Below are positions 29,624 through 38,361 of a stretch of 64,000 nt of DNA, piece by piece. Origin of the DNA: CAWAPD01 sp963783865 (GTDB taxonomy: Bacteria; Actinomycetota; Thermoleophilia; UBA2241); assembly GCA_963783865.1 (NCBI GenBank), contig CAWAPD010000001.1, forward strand, positions 1,216,558 to 1,280,557. Direction: 5' to 3'. A model generated the notes under the pieces. The model did not search any database, was not told where the DNA came from, and saw nothing but the letters and a program-made list of their open reading frames with translations. Made by a program: the position numbers and the translations under genes. The stretch's first letter is position 1. Each line of letters opens with the position of its first letter.

Positions 29624-30208
29624 CTAGAACTCGACCGTCCTCGGCAGCTTGCGCGCCTGGAAGGCGGCGATGATCCCGATGATCGAGAAGACGATCATGA
29701 AGATGCCGACGATCCACACGATCAGCGACAGCGACGCGTTGGGCTCGGCCAGCACGATGATGCCGGCGACGAAGCTCAGCAGGGCGCCGAAGATCGCCCA
29801 GCCCCGGTGCCGGTCCGGGCCCGTGGCGCCGAGCGCCGCGACGAACTGGATGATCCCGTGGATGACCAGGTAGGCGCCGATGATGATGCCCAGCCACGAG
29901 ACGGCGTCGAACGGGTGGCGCATGAGGATGACGCCCCCGAGCACCGCCAGGATCCCGACGAGCACGAGCACGCCACGCATGCCCTCGGCCGAGTGGCTGA
30001 ACGCGGCGACGATGCGAAAGACGCCGGTGATGAACAGCCACAGGCCCAGGACGAACGCGGCGGCGGTCAGGGTCTCGCCCGGCCAGGCGATGAGGATGAT
30101 CCCCAGGATGAGCGTGAGGACCGCGTAGGCGAGCATCCAGCCCCACGCTCCGCCGAGCGCGACGACCATCGTCTGCGGCTCGCGTCCTCCAGATGCCGAC
30201 TGTTCCAT
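29624..30208 (-). CDS. HdeD family membrane protein (DUF308)
   Basis: This 194-residue protein has six TM helices arranged as three repeated pairs, with LILGIILIAWPGETLTAAAFVLGLWLFITGVFRI, a hallmark of HdeD. The family is linked to acid or general stress resistance in the membrane. The gene stands alone and is divergent from the metallo-hydrolase gene. A GC hairpin at 30301-30341 lies between them. Confidence 0.88.
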   Translation of the reverse strand: MEQSASGGREPQTMVVALGGAWGWMLAYAVLTLILGIILIAWPGETLTAAAFVLGLWLFITGVFRIVAAFSHSAEGMRGVLVLVGILAVLGGVILMRHPFDAVSWLGIIIGAYLVIHGIIQFVAALGATGPDRHRGWAIFGALLSFVAGIIVLAEPNASLSLIVWIVGIFMIVFSIIGIIAAFQARKLPRTVEF

Positions 30209-30356
30209 GTGCGTCCCCTCCTCGCGGGCGCACTGGCCCGCATGCCGAAATGTGGTGTGTGACCTTGATTTCTACTTCACCGATGCCTGAAACCCTGCGT
30301 GGCGGGGCGGGGCGGCGCCATACGGCGCCGCCCCGCCCGCCCTCACAGTTGTCGCC

Positions 30357-31241
30357 GTGAGGCCGTACGGGCAGACTGTCGCCATGGACCCGGCGCCCAA
30401 CAGCCGCCCCGCCGACGCGCTGCTCGCGTACCTGGGCCACGCCACCGTTCTGCTCGAGCTCGACGGCGTGCGGCTGCTGACCGACCCGGTGCTGCGCGGG
30501 TGGATCGGGCCGCTCCGCCGGCGAGGGGCGCGGCCCGACCTTGGGCGTCTCGCCGACCTCGACGCGATCCTGATCTCGCACCTGCATATCGACCACTTCG
30601 ACGGACCCTCGTTGCGCCTTCTGGACCACGCCACGCGGGTCATCGGGCCGGTCGGTTCGGGCAAGCTGCTGCGCCGACGGCGGTTCACCGACGTCGTAGA
30701 GCTGTCGGCCGGCGAGCGGGTGGGCGTGGGCGCCGTGGAGGTCACCGCCGTGTCGGCGGTGCACGCCGGCGCCCGGCACCCGCTCGCCGCGGACACGCCG
30801 AGCCTCGGCTTCGTCGTGGCCGGCAGCCGCTCGGTGTACTTCGCCGGCGACACGGCGCTGTTCGACGGCATGGACGGCCTGTGGCCGGGCCTCGATGTGG
30901 CGCTGCTGCCGATCGCCGGCTGGGGCCCCACGCTCGAGCCCGACGAGCACATGGGGCCGGATCAGGCGGCCGAGGCCGTCCGCCTGCTCCGGCCCCGTGT
31001 GGCCGTGCCCATCCACTGGGGGACCTTCGCCTTGCCCGGCAGCCGCCTGCTCAGGCGTGAGCCGGGCGGCGAGGAGGCGGCGCGGGCATTCGTCGACCGG
31101 TCGCGGGAGCTGTCGCCCGGCGTCAGCGCGGTGCTCGTGCGGCCGGCCGAGGGGCTCGACCTGGCGACGATGGCGGTGCTGCGGCCGTCCGGGCCGCCCG
31201 GCGACGGTCCGGACGCCGGCGCCGCCAGGACGGCAGGCTAG
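30357..31241 (+). CDS. UlaG-like metallo-beta-lactamase fold hydrolase
   Basis: This zinc hydrolase of about 294 residues has HLHIDH (His75, His77, Asp79, His80), a GHATVLLEL opening strand, YFAGDTALF and a PIHWGTF C-terminal His. The pattern matches UlaG/RomA-like lactonases or phosphodiesterases such as NAPE-PLD relatives. The GTG at 30357 and ATG at 30384 are both possible. No export signal is seen. It is monocistronic. Confidence 0.82.
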   Translation: MRPYGQTVAMDPAPNSRPADALLAYLGHATVLLELDGVRLLTDPVLRGWIGPLRRRGARPDLGRLADLDAILISHLHIDHFDGPSLRLLDHATRVIGPVGSGKLLRRRRFTDVVELSAGERVGVGAVEVTAVSAVHAGARHPLAADTPSLGFVVAGSRSVYFAGDTALFDGMDGLWPGLDVALLPIAGWGPTLEPDEHMGPDQAAEAVRLLRPRVAVPIHWGTFALPGSRLLRREPGGEEAARAFVDRSRELSPGVSAVLVRPAEGLDLATMAVLRPSGPPGDGPDAGAARTAG

Positions 31242-31268
31242 CCCTTCCGGCGGCCGACAACGGGCGCG

Positions 31269-32076
31269 TCAGCCGGCCTCGCCCGACGCGCCCGCGTCGT
31301 CGTCCGCCGTCGTGCCGGCCGCCTCGACTCGTGTCGCCGCGCCCTCTCACCCGGCCGATGTTCCCCACCAGCAGCGCGACGATCGTCACCAGGTACAGCT
31401 GGCCGAGCAGCGCCTCGGTGATGACGAGGATCTTGCCCGCGTCCCCCGCGGGCGACAGGTCGCCGAACCCCACGGTCGTCAAGGTGACGTAGGTGAAGTA
31501 GATGAAGTTGGTCGGGGTCGCCGCCGCCTTGCCCTGGGCGAAGAAGCCGTCGGCGGCGAGGTTGTTGATGAAGACGTAGAGCACGCTGAAGAAGTAGCCG
31601 ATCAGCAGGTAGACGCAGAGGGCCCCGAGGATCGTCCTGAGCGTGATGGCGGCGTGGTGGACGAGGCGGCGGAGGATGACGATCGGGGCGACGATCGCGA
31701 GCGCGGCCGACACGCCGAGCGTGATGGCGACCGTCGTCCGGGTCGCCCCCACCTCCGTCGCCACCGCGACGACGAGGACGAGCGGGAACAGCACCATCAT
31801 CACGCGGCGCATCACGCGTTCCGAGGTGTGCGACGCTTGCAGGGTGACGATGAGCGTGACCACCAGAAGCACGAGCTCGAGCGGGCTATCGCGGCCCTTC
31901 AGCCCGAAGAGCGACGTGGCCAGCAGTGTCAGCACGATGAGCACGAGGACCAGCGCGTAGTCGTCGCTCAGGCGCGCGTAGCGTCGCCGGACACGCTCCG
32001 TGCGGCTCAGGTGGCGCTGCTCGCGCCGGTCGTGCCGCGTCCCGCGCCTGCTGCCGCTGTGATCGGGCTCGCTCAT
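31269..32076 (-). CDS. Potassium/ion channel with single pore loop (frameshifted at end)
   Basis: This inner-membrane channel has about four N-terminal TM helices followed by a pore module: TM LCVYLLIGYFFSVLYVFI, selectivity filter TLTTVGFGD and an inner helix ITEALLGQLYLVTIVALLVG. TVGFGD indicates potassium or weakly selective cation conduction. Near 31345 the frame shifts; the likely tail is AATRVEAAGTTADDDAGASGEAG ending at 31269. The start at 32076 is favoured over the longer start at 32115. No regulatory RCK domain is attached. Confidence 0.8.
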
Positions 32077-32095
32077 GGACGCCCGTACAGTACGT

Positions 32096-32132
32096 GGCGC
32101 GGCGGGCCGCCGCAACGGCGGCCCGCCGCGCC
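32096..32132 (-). terminator. Terminator hairpin after YihY gene
   Basis: A perfect 16-bp stem with a 5-nt loop begins 3 bp past the YihY stop on the minus strand and before the channel gene. Confidence 0.65.
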
Positions 32133-32134
32133 CC

Positions 32135-33058
32135 TCATTGCGCGCCGTCCTGCGCGAGCTCGGCCAGCGGCTCCGCGTCGGGCCCGGCGGGCCCGCCCGC
32201 CCCGTGCTTTCGCTCCCAGAGCCCCGCGTTCACGATCGGGGCGGCGACCATGATGCGGCCGAGCAGGTAGAGCCAGCCGAGCATGGCGAAGGCCGCCCCG
32301 AGCGACCCGTAGAGCGCCGACGCCCTGGTGAGCCGCCAGGCGATGAAGTATACGGTGAGCACCTGGAGCACCTCGTAGCCCGCGGCGAAGACCAGGCAGC
32401 CGGGGACGAGCTCGCGCCAGGTCGCCGTGCGATGGGGCAGGACCAGCGACGCCCCCATCCAGATCCAGAACAGGGCGGCGAACAGCAGGAGGGTCGAGAC
32501 GACGCCGACCGCCGGGCCGCCGGCCGCCCGCAGCCAGGCGACCAGCGCCGATGCCGCGAGGAACAGGAGGACGCCGGCGACGAACAGGAGGCTCGCGCTC
32601 GTCGGGTGCGGCTGGCGCGGGTCGCCCTCGCCCCAGGCGATGCGGTGGATGGTCCGGATGGTGCGGGTGGTGCTGAACGCGCCCCAGAGGAGCAGCACCA
32701 CGCCGATCGACAGCGTGTACCAGCGACCCTTCTCCGCGATGACGGCGGCGTGGCTGACCGAGTCGGTGAAGGCGGCCGTGAAGCGGAGGCTCTGGCTGGT
32801 GTCGGCCACGCTGGTGGCCGAGTGTCGCGAGAGGAAGCCCAGGGCCGCCACCAGGACCAGGGCGAGCGGCAGCGCCACCAGGAAGAAGCGGAAGGCGAGA
32901 GCGCCGGCCATGACGCCGCCGCCGAACCGGATGTCGCGCTGCACGAGGTCGGCGCAGGCGTCGACGAAGGGCGAGCGCGCGCGGAGCCGGGCGAGACGCC
33001 CGGCTCCGCGCGCGCCTGCTCGCTCCGGGTCGCCCTTGTCTGCGGCGGTCCCGCTCAC
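32135..33058 (-). CDS. YihY/UPF0761 family inner membrane protein
   Basis: This protein of about 307 residues has six TM helices and family motifs MAGALAFRFFLVALPL, WGAFSTTRTIRTIHRIAW and FAMLGWLYLLGRIMVAAPIVNA. The family was once misnamed ribonuclease BN and its role in the membrane is unclear. The GTG at 33058 overlaps the TGA of the NADH dehydrogenase gene, so the two are translationally coupled. Confidence 0.85.
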   Translation of the reverse strand: MSGTAADKGDPERAGARGAGRLARLRARSPFVDACADLVQRDIRFGGGVMAGALAFRFFLVALPLALVLVAALGFLSRHSATSVADTSQSLRFTAAFTDSVSHAAVIAEKGRWYTLSIGVVLLLWGAFSTTRTIRTIHRIAWGEGDPRQPHPTSASLLFVAGVLLFLAASALVAWLRAAGGPAVGVVSTLLLFAALFWIWMGASLVLPHRTATWRELVPGCLVFAAGYEVLQVLTVYFIAWRLTRASALYGSLGAAFAMLGWLYLLGRIMVAAPIVNAGLWERKHGAGGPAGPDAEPLAELAQDGAQ

Positions 33059-34392
33059 GTCCCCGTCCTCGCGTCGTGCTTGCGCGACTCGCGCCAGTCC
33101 GCGGCGTGCTCCACGTCGACCAGCCGGTAGCTGCGGTCGTTGGTGGTCATCTGGAACAGCCAGCGCAGCACGGTGACGACCCGGTTGCCCCAGCCGACGA
33201 GGTACATCACGTGGACGAACGCCCACATGACCGACCCGGCCAAACCACCGACCTGCACGCCGAACGCATCGACGACGGCGCGACGCGGTCCGACCGTGGC
33301 CATGGTGCCCTTGTCGCGGTACTCGAACGGGGGCGGCGCCGCGTGACCGGCCAGCCGGGCCTCGATCACGCGCGCGACGTACTCCCCCTCCTGCATCGCG
33401 ACCTGGGCGACACCGGGCAGGTCGCGCAACGCGGCCATGTCGCCGACGGCGAACAGCTCGGGGTGGCCGGGCAGGGTCAGGTCGGGCTCCACCAGCAGGC
33501 GGCCGGCGCGGTCGCGGGCGGCGCCGCTCGCCTGCGCGAGCACGCCGGCGAGCGGCGCCGCCCGCACGCCGGCCGCCCAGCAGATGGTCCGCGCCGCGAC
33601 GCACTCGCTGCTGCCGTCGGGCAGTTCCAGGGTGAGGCCATCGGGGCCGATGTCCATCACCTTCGTCCGCGTGTGGATCTCGACCCCCAGTGTCGTGAGG
33701 TCACGGGCGGCCCGCATCCGCAGCTTCTCGGGGAACCGCGGCAGCACGGTCGGCGCCGCGTCGAGCAGCAGCACCCGCGCGTCGCGCGTGGAGACGTTGT
33801 GGAAGTCGCGCGGCAGGATGCGGTGGGCGAGCGTGGCGATCTGGCCGGTCAGCTCCACGCCGGTCGGGCCCGCGCCGACCAGCGCGAAGGTCAGCCAGGC
33901 CTGCCGCTCGGCGGGGTCGCCGGCCAGCTCGGCCATCTCGAAGGCGCCGAGGATGTGGCTGCGCAACCAGCGCGCGTCGTCGAGCGTCTTGAGGCCGGGG
34001 GCGTAGTCGGCCCACTCGTCGTGGCCGAAGTAGTCCGTGACGACGCCGGCGGCTCCGATCAGGGTGTCGAACGGCAGCGTCAGCTCGCGGCCGTCGGGCG
34101 CCGTCGCGGTCGCGGTCCGCGCGGCCAGGTCCACGCCGGTGACCTCGGCCAGCAGCACCTCGACGTCGTCCTGGCCGCGCACCACCGTGCGCAGCGCCGG
34201 CGCCACCGAGCCGTCGGAGAGGATCCCCGTGGCGACCTGGTAGAGCAGCGGCTGGAAGAGGTGGTGGTTGGCCTGGTCGACGAGCGTGATGGCGACCGGC
34301 GACCCGGCGAGCGCCTTGGCGGCATAGAGGCCGCCGAAGCCGCCGCCGACGATCAAGACGCGGTGCCGGTCCGTGTGGTTCGCAGAAGCCAT
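33055..34392 (-). CDS. ndh: Type II NADH dehydrogenase (NDH-2)
   Basis: This 445-residue single-subunit flavoprotein oxidises NADH and reduces quinone at the inner face of the membrane without pumping protons. It has an FAD-binding VLIVGGGFGGLYAAKAL near the N-terminus, HHLFQPLLYQVATG quinone-site motif, a second NADH-binding GAGPTGVELTGQ and FAVGDMAAL. A C-terminal amphipathic segment (VMWAFVHVMYLVGWGNR) fits membrane attachment. The start at 34392 has GAGGGAC upstream. Confidence 0.92.
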   Translation of the reverse strand: MASANHTDRHRVLIVGGGFGGLYAAKALAGSPVAITLVDQANHHLFQPLLYQVATGILSDGSVAPALRTVVRGQDDVEVLLAEVTGVDLAARTATATAPDGRELTLPFDTLIGAAGVVTDYFGHDEWADYAPGLKTLDDARWLRSHILGAFEMAELAGDPAERQAWLTFALVGAGPTGVELTGQIATLAHRILPRDFHNVSTRDARVLLLDAAPTVLPRFPEKLRMRAARDLTTLGVEIHTRTKVMDIGPDGLTLELPDGSSECVAARTICWAAGVRAAPLAGVLAQASGAARDRAGRLLVEPDLTLPGHPELFAVGDMAALRDLPGVAQVAMQEGEYVARVIEARLAGHAAPPPFEYRDKGTMATVGPRRAVVDAFGVQVGGLAGSVMWAFVHVMYLVGWGNRVVTVLRWLFQMTTNDRSYRLVDVEHAADWRESRKHDARTGT

Positions 34393-34474
34393 CGTCCCTC
34401 GGGCGCTCGGAGTACGCGGAGCCATCGTACCCGACACGTCGCCGCGCCTCACGGGCGGCCGGGTCGGGGGCGGA

Positions 34475-35800
34475 TCAGCGCATGCCGCAGGCGGCGGCGT
34501 AGGGGGCGATCGCGGCGCGGATGCGGTCGCGGATGAGGGCTTCGGGGGGCGCGGCCGGGGCGGGACGCGCCGAGAGGTTGCGCAGCAACCTCGCCAGCGC
34601 GTCCCGCACCTCGGGCCGCGCCCAGTAGTAGCGCACCCGGTCGCTGTAGCCGAAGGCCGCCAGCTCGCGCTGCCCGGCGCTGTCGTCGGCGGCGTACGGT
34701 CGCCACTGCGACGGGTCATCGGCCAGCGCGCGCTCGACGATCTCGCGCAGGCGCGATGGGCCGCCGGCCGGAGCGGCCACGGCCGCGGCGCCGGCGCCTG
34801 CCATGCCGGCTCCGCCGCCGCCGAACAGCTCGCGTTCCTCGTCTGCGAGTACGAGCACGGCCTCGGCGAAGGCGTGCGTCAGCGCCGGGCCGACCTTGAG
34901 GATGGCGAAGTGGTCCTCGACGAGCTGCGCGAGCGCGGCGGGCGACTGGTAGTCGGTCGAATGGGCCTCGAACAGGAGCGGGCTCTGGCGCTCGAGCCAC
35001 GCCGTGAGCGCGCCCGCCTCGCTGCGGTCGTACGCGCACACCGTGTCGGCGCCGAACTCGACGCCCGGCTGGACGACCAGGGCGACGACCCGCTCCCAGG
35101 CCGCGTCGAGCCCGCGGGCGGCGAACGCGCGGCCCGTCAGCTCCAGCGTGCGCGCGGCGCGTTCGGGGGTCGTGACGGCGGGGCGGCCCGTGCCGGCGGT
35201 CTCGCCGCCGGGCAGCGGGACCTCGCTGCCGACGACGTAGAGCGGGGGCGGGCTGCCGGCGGGCAGCCCGCCCCAGGCCGCCTCGGCGACCGCCGCCAGC
35301 TCGGCCGTGCGCTCCGCGACCAGGGTGTCGTCAGGCGGCGACCCTGGCCTTGCGTCGCCGCCCAGTCTCATGCTGGCGTCGAGGTGGATCTTGGTGTAGC
35401 CGGCGGCGACGTAGTCGCGCACCAGGTCGCGCGCCTTGGCCATCGCCTCGTCGGCCGGCTCGGCGCGCCAGACGTAGGGCCCGAGGTGGTCACCGCCGAG
35501 CATGACGTGGGCGGGATCGAGGCCCATGCGGCCGGCGGCGTCGGCGACGAAGTCGCGGAACGCCGCCGGCCGCATCCCCGTGTAGCCGCCGAACTGGTTG
35601 ACCTGGTTGCAGGTCGACTCGATGCAGGCGAGCGTACGGTCGGCGGCGGCCTGCGCCAGGGCCGCCTCGATCACGAACGGCTCGGCCGAACACACGGAGT
35701 AGAGGCCGACGCGTTCGCCGGCCCGGTTCGAGGCGACCACGTCGAGCACGACCTCGCTGGCCGTGGCGTGGCCGGCGAACGCGTCGGCCATCGACTTCAC
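34475..35800 (-). CDS. Tagatose-bisphosphate aldolase non-catalytic subunit (KbaZ/GatZ family)
   Basis: This 441-residue TIM-barrel protein of COG4573 has ACIESTCNQVNQFGGYTGM, LGGDHLGPYVW, YTKIHLDASM and a LLFEAHSTDYQSP segment. KbaZ/GatZ stabilises the class II tagatose-1,6-bisphosphate aldolase; some members act alone or as tagatose 6-phosphate-related enzymes. It follows the PfkB kinase by 24 bp. No KbaY/GatY catalytic subunit is seen in the window. Confidence 0.85.
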   Translation of the reverse strand: MKSMADAFAGHATASEVVLDVVASNRAGERVGLYSVCSAEPFVIEAALAQAAADRTLACIESTCNQVNQFGGYTGMRPAAFRDFVADAAGRMGLDPAHVMLGGDHLGPYVWRAEPADEAMAKARDLVRDYVAAGYTKIHLDASMRLGGDARPGSPPDDTLVAERTAELAAVAEAAWGGLPAGSPPPLYVVGSEVPLPGGETAGTGRPAVTTPERAARTLELTGRAFAARGLDAAWERVVALVVQPGVEFGADTVCAYDRSEAGALTAWLERQSPLLFEAHSTDYQSPAALAQLVEDHFAILKVGPALTHAFAEAVLVLADEERELFGGGGAGMAGAGAAAVAAPAGGPSRLREIVERALADDPSQWRPYAADDSAGQRELAAFGYSDRVRYYWARPEVRDALARLLRNLSARPAPAAPPEALIRDRIRAAIAPYAAACGMR

Positions 35801-35824
35801 GCGCCGCTCGCGGGGCTCATCGCG

Positions 35825-36838
35825 TCACCCGTCCTGGAGGCCCGCCCGGGCGAGCAGCCACTCGGCCGCCGCCGAGGCTTCGTCGAGGCTGGCCTGCCCG
35901 GTCACGCCGCCGAGGCCGCGGGTCGACAGCGAGCCGCAGGCGACACCGAACGCGAGGCTCCGGGCCAGGTCCTGCCCGCCCAGCCAGGCGTACAGGAACC
36001 CGCCGGTGAAGCTGTCGCCGGCCCCGACCGTGTCGCGCACGTCGACCGGGTACACCGGCATGCTGGCGCCAACGCCGCCCGACCAGGCGATGGCGCCGAA
36101 CTCGCCCAGCTTGACGATCGGCAGCGTCCCGTGCGAGGCCAGCCGTTCGAGCGACGGCCCCAGGTCGCCGTCGCGCCGCCGCGTCATCTTCAGCGCTTCG
36201 CGCCGGTTGGCGAAGAACAGGTCGGTGTGCGGCAGGATCTCGAACAGCCCCTCGTCCCACTCGTTGGCCGGGTCGTCGTTGCAGTCGAGCGAGGTCGTGA
36301 GCCCGGCGGCGTGAGCGCGCTGGAACAGATCCTCGAGGGTCAGCGCCAGCTTCGGCTGCAGGAAGAACGAGGTCACGTGCAGGTGACGCGCCGAAGAGAG
36401 CCGCTCGGCGGTGACCATATCGGCGTCGAACAGCGGGATGCAGCCGGGCGACGTGAGGATCGCGCGGTCGTCTCCCGAGGCTCGCACGAGGCTCACGGTC
36501 ATCCCCGTTGGCGCCTCGTGCTGGACCAGGACGCCCCCGACGTCGATGCCACGCGCGGCCAGCTCGGCCGTCACGTACCGGCCGGTGTCGTCGTCGCCGA
36601 CGAGCGAGACGAACGCGGTCTTCAGGCCGAGGCGGGCGGCGCCGCAGGCCATGATGCCCGCCGAGCCGCCTACGGTGAGCGTCGCGTCGCCGACCAGCCG
36701 CTCGTGGTGGCCGAACTCGACCTCGTCGGGCGTGCCGGTGAGGATCACGTCGGGGTTGAGGTCGCCGGCGACGAGCAGGTCGAACGACCGTTCCGCCCGC
36801 TCGTCGCCGGCGACCTTCGCCGGCCCGCCGTCTCTCAC
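35825..36838 (-). CDS. PfkB-family sugar kinase
   Basis: This 337-residue ribokinase-fold enzyme has signature 1 GGSAGIMACGAARLG and signature 2 DTVGAGDSFTGGFLYAWL with the catalytic Asp. It probably phosphorylates a ketose or ketose phosphate such as tagatose 6-phosphate. The GTG at 36838 overlaps the GH4 stop (GTGA). Placement between a GH4 galactosidase-like enzyme and KbaZ points to a tagatose route. Confidence 0.87.
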   Translation of the reverse strand: MRDGGPAKVAGDERAERSFDLLVAGDLNPDVILTGTPDEVEFGHHERLVGDATLTVGGSAGIMACGAARLGLKTAFVSLVGDDDTGRYVTAELAARGIDVGGVLVQHEAPTGMTVSLVRASGDDRAILTSPGCIPLFDADMVTAERLSSARHLHVTSFFLQPKLALTLEDLFQRAHAAGLTTSLDCNDDPANEWDEGLFEILPHTDLFFANRREALKMTRRRDGDLGPSLERLASHGTLPIVKLGEFGAIAWSGGVGASMPVYPVDVRDTVGAGDSFTGGFLYAWLGGQDLARSLAFGVACGSLSTRGLGGVTGQASLDEASAAAEWLLARAGLQDG

Positions 36839-38170
36839 CGCAGCGCCTCCGGCAGCAGGTCGCGGTGGGCGGCCAGCATCTCGTCGACCAGCTTGCCGGC
36901 GTCGGCGACCGACAGGGTGGCGGCGGCGTTGGGGTCGAGCAGCAGCGCCTGCAGGATGTGGTCGCGGCGCCCCTCGAGGGCGCCGCGCACGGTGAGGTCG
37001 GCGACGTTCAGGAAGGTCCGGTCGAGGGCGGCGCACTGGGGCGGCAGGTCGCCCATCGCCACGGGGCGCACGCCGGTGCGGTCGACCAGGCAGGGGACCT
37101 CGACGGCGGCGTCGGCCGGCAGGTTGCCGATCAGCAGCGAGCCGCCGCCGGGCCCCGGGACCGCCGCCGGTCCAGCCGGTCCGGTTCGGCACGTTGCCGT
37201 AGATGCCGCGCTCGGTGCCGGTCACCATCGAGTGGATGATCAGCGACGCGTACTCCAGGCTGCGCTCGATCTCGAACGGCTCGCCGGCCGCCAGCATCCG
37301 CTTCTCCTGCTCGTAGAAGCCGATGTTCTCCTCGCTGCGCGCGATGTACTCGCGCACGGGGATGCGCAGGCGCTCGATCTCGGCGTCGTCGCGCATGAAC
37401 CAGGGCACGTACTCGGCGAAGTGCTCGCTCGACTCGGTGGGGAAGTAGCCGAACAGCTTGTAGACCTGGACGCGGACGTGGCGGCCGAGCCCGTCGGGGT
37501 CGGCCGCGATCGCCGCGTCCAGCTTCGGGTACAGGTCCTCGCCGCCGCGCTCGAAGCGCAGCACCCAGGCCATGTGGTTCACGCCGGCGCCGAGGAAGGC
37601 GACCTCCTCGAACGGCACGCCGACGTACTCCGAGATCTGCCGGCTCGTGTTCTGGATCGAGTGGCAGAGGCCGACGATGCGCGTGTGCGGCGAGCCGGCG
37701 GTGTAGGCCATGACGTTCATCGCCATCGGGTTGGTGTAGTTGAGCAGCATCGCGTGAGGGCACAGCTCGGCCATGTCGCGTCCGATGTCGAGCAGCACGG
37801 GGATCGTGCGCAGGGCGCGGAACACGGCGCCGACGCCGAGCGTGTCGCCGATCGTCTGGCGCAGGCCGTACTTCTCCGGCAGGTCGAAGTCGCGGCGCGT
37901 GGCGGCGATGCCGCCGACCTCGATCGTGTTGATCGCGAAGTCGGCGCCGTCGAGGGCCGCGCGGCGATCGAGATGGGTCTCGATCGTCGCGCGGCCCCCC
38001 ACGGCGCCGTTCGTCCAGCGCGCCATCCCCTCGGCCGTCTCGAGGCGTTCGGGGTTGATGTCGTGCAACACGATGGTCGCGTCGGCGAGCTCGGGGAAGG
38101 TCAGGATGTCCCCCAGCAGGTTGCGCGTGAACTCGACGCTGCCGGCACCTATGAAGACGATCCTGGTCAT
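36835..38170 (-). CDS. GH4 alpha-galactosidase-like enzyme (frameshifted)
   Basis: This NAD+/Mn2+-dependent glycosidase of MelA type has the dinucleotide motif IVFIGAGSVEF near residues 4-14, NYTNPMAMN, metal ligand Cys169 in GLCHS and His199 in GVNHMAW. It starts at 38170 with GGGGAGG upstream. The frame shifts near 37155 after NVPNRTGW, and the rest (LLIGNLPADAAVEVPCLVDRTG through LLPEALR) lies in another frame ending at 36835, for about 445 residues. It leads a three-gene operon with PfkB and KbaZ. Confidence 0.87.
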
Positions 38171-38198
38171 GGCCTCCCCTTCCGCCCGTTGAGCGATA

Positions 38199-38209
38199 GT
38201 GTCACAAAT
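38199..38209. promoter_or_regulatory. GTGTCACAAAT motif upstream of GH4 operon
   Basis: The motif GTGTCACAAAT lies about 30 bp upstream of the GH4 start. A near copy (GTTGTCACAAAT) occurs at the isomerase gene near 16622-16633. It may be a shared operator linking the two loci, perhaps for the DeoR protein. Confidence 0.35.
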
Positions 38210-38361
38210 CGTGCCCAAACGAGCAATCCCGAAAGCGTTGCGCGGACCCTGTCGCCGGGTTCTGCTTGGCGGTAGTATGAACGCGGTCAGTGCATGCGGC
38301 GAGAGACGCCGCCGCGATCCGCGATCGGGGAACCGGGGCGCTCGCTCCAGAGGGAGGAACC

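Noticed and set aside
34373..38275. 1300-codon plus-strand open frame
   Set aside because: It lies opposite the KbaZ, PfkB and GH4 genes, which have clear family motifs. No conserved domain is seen in the plus frame.
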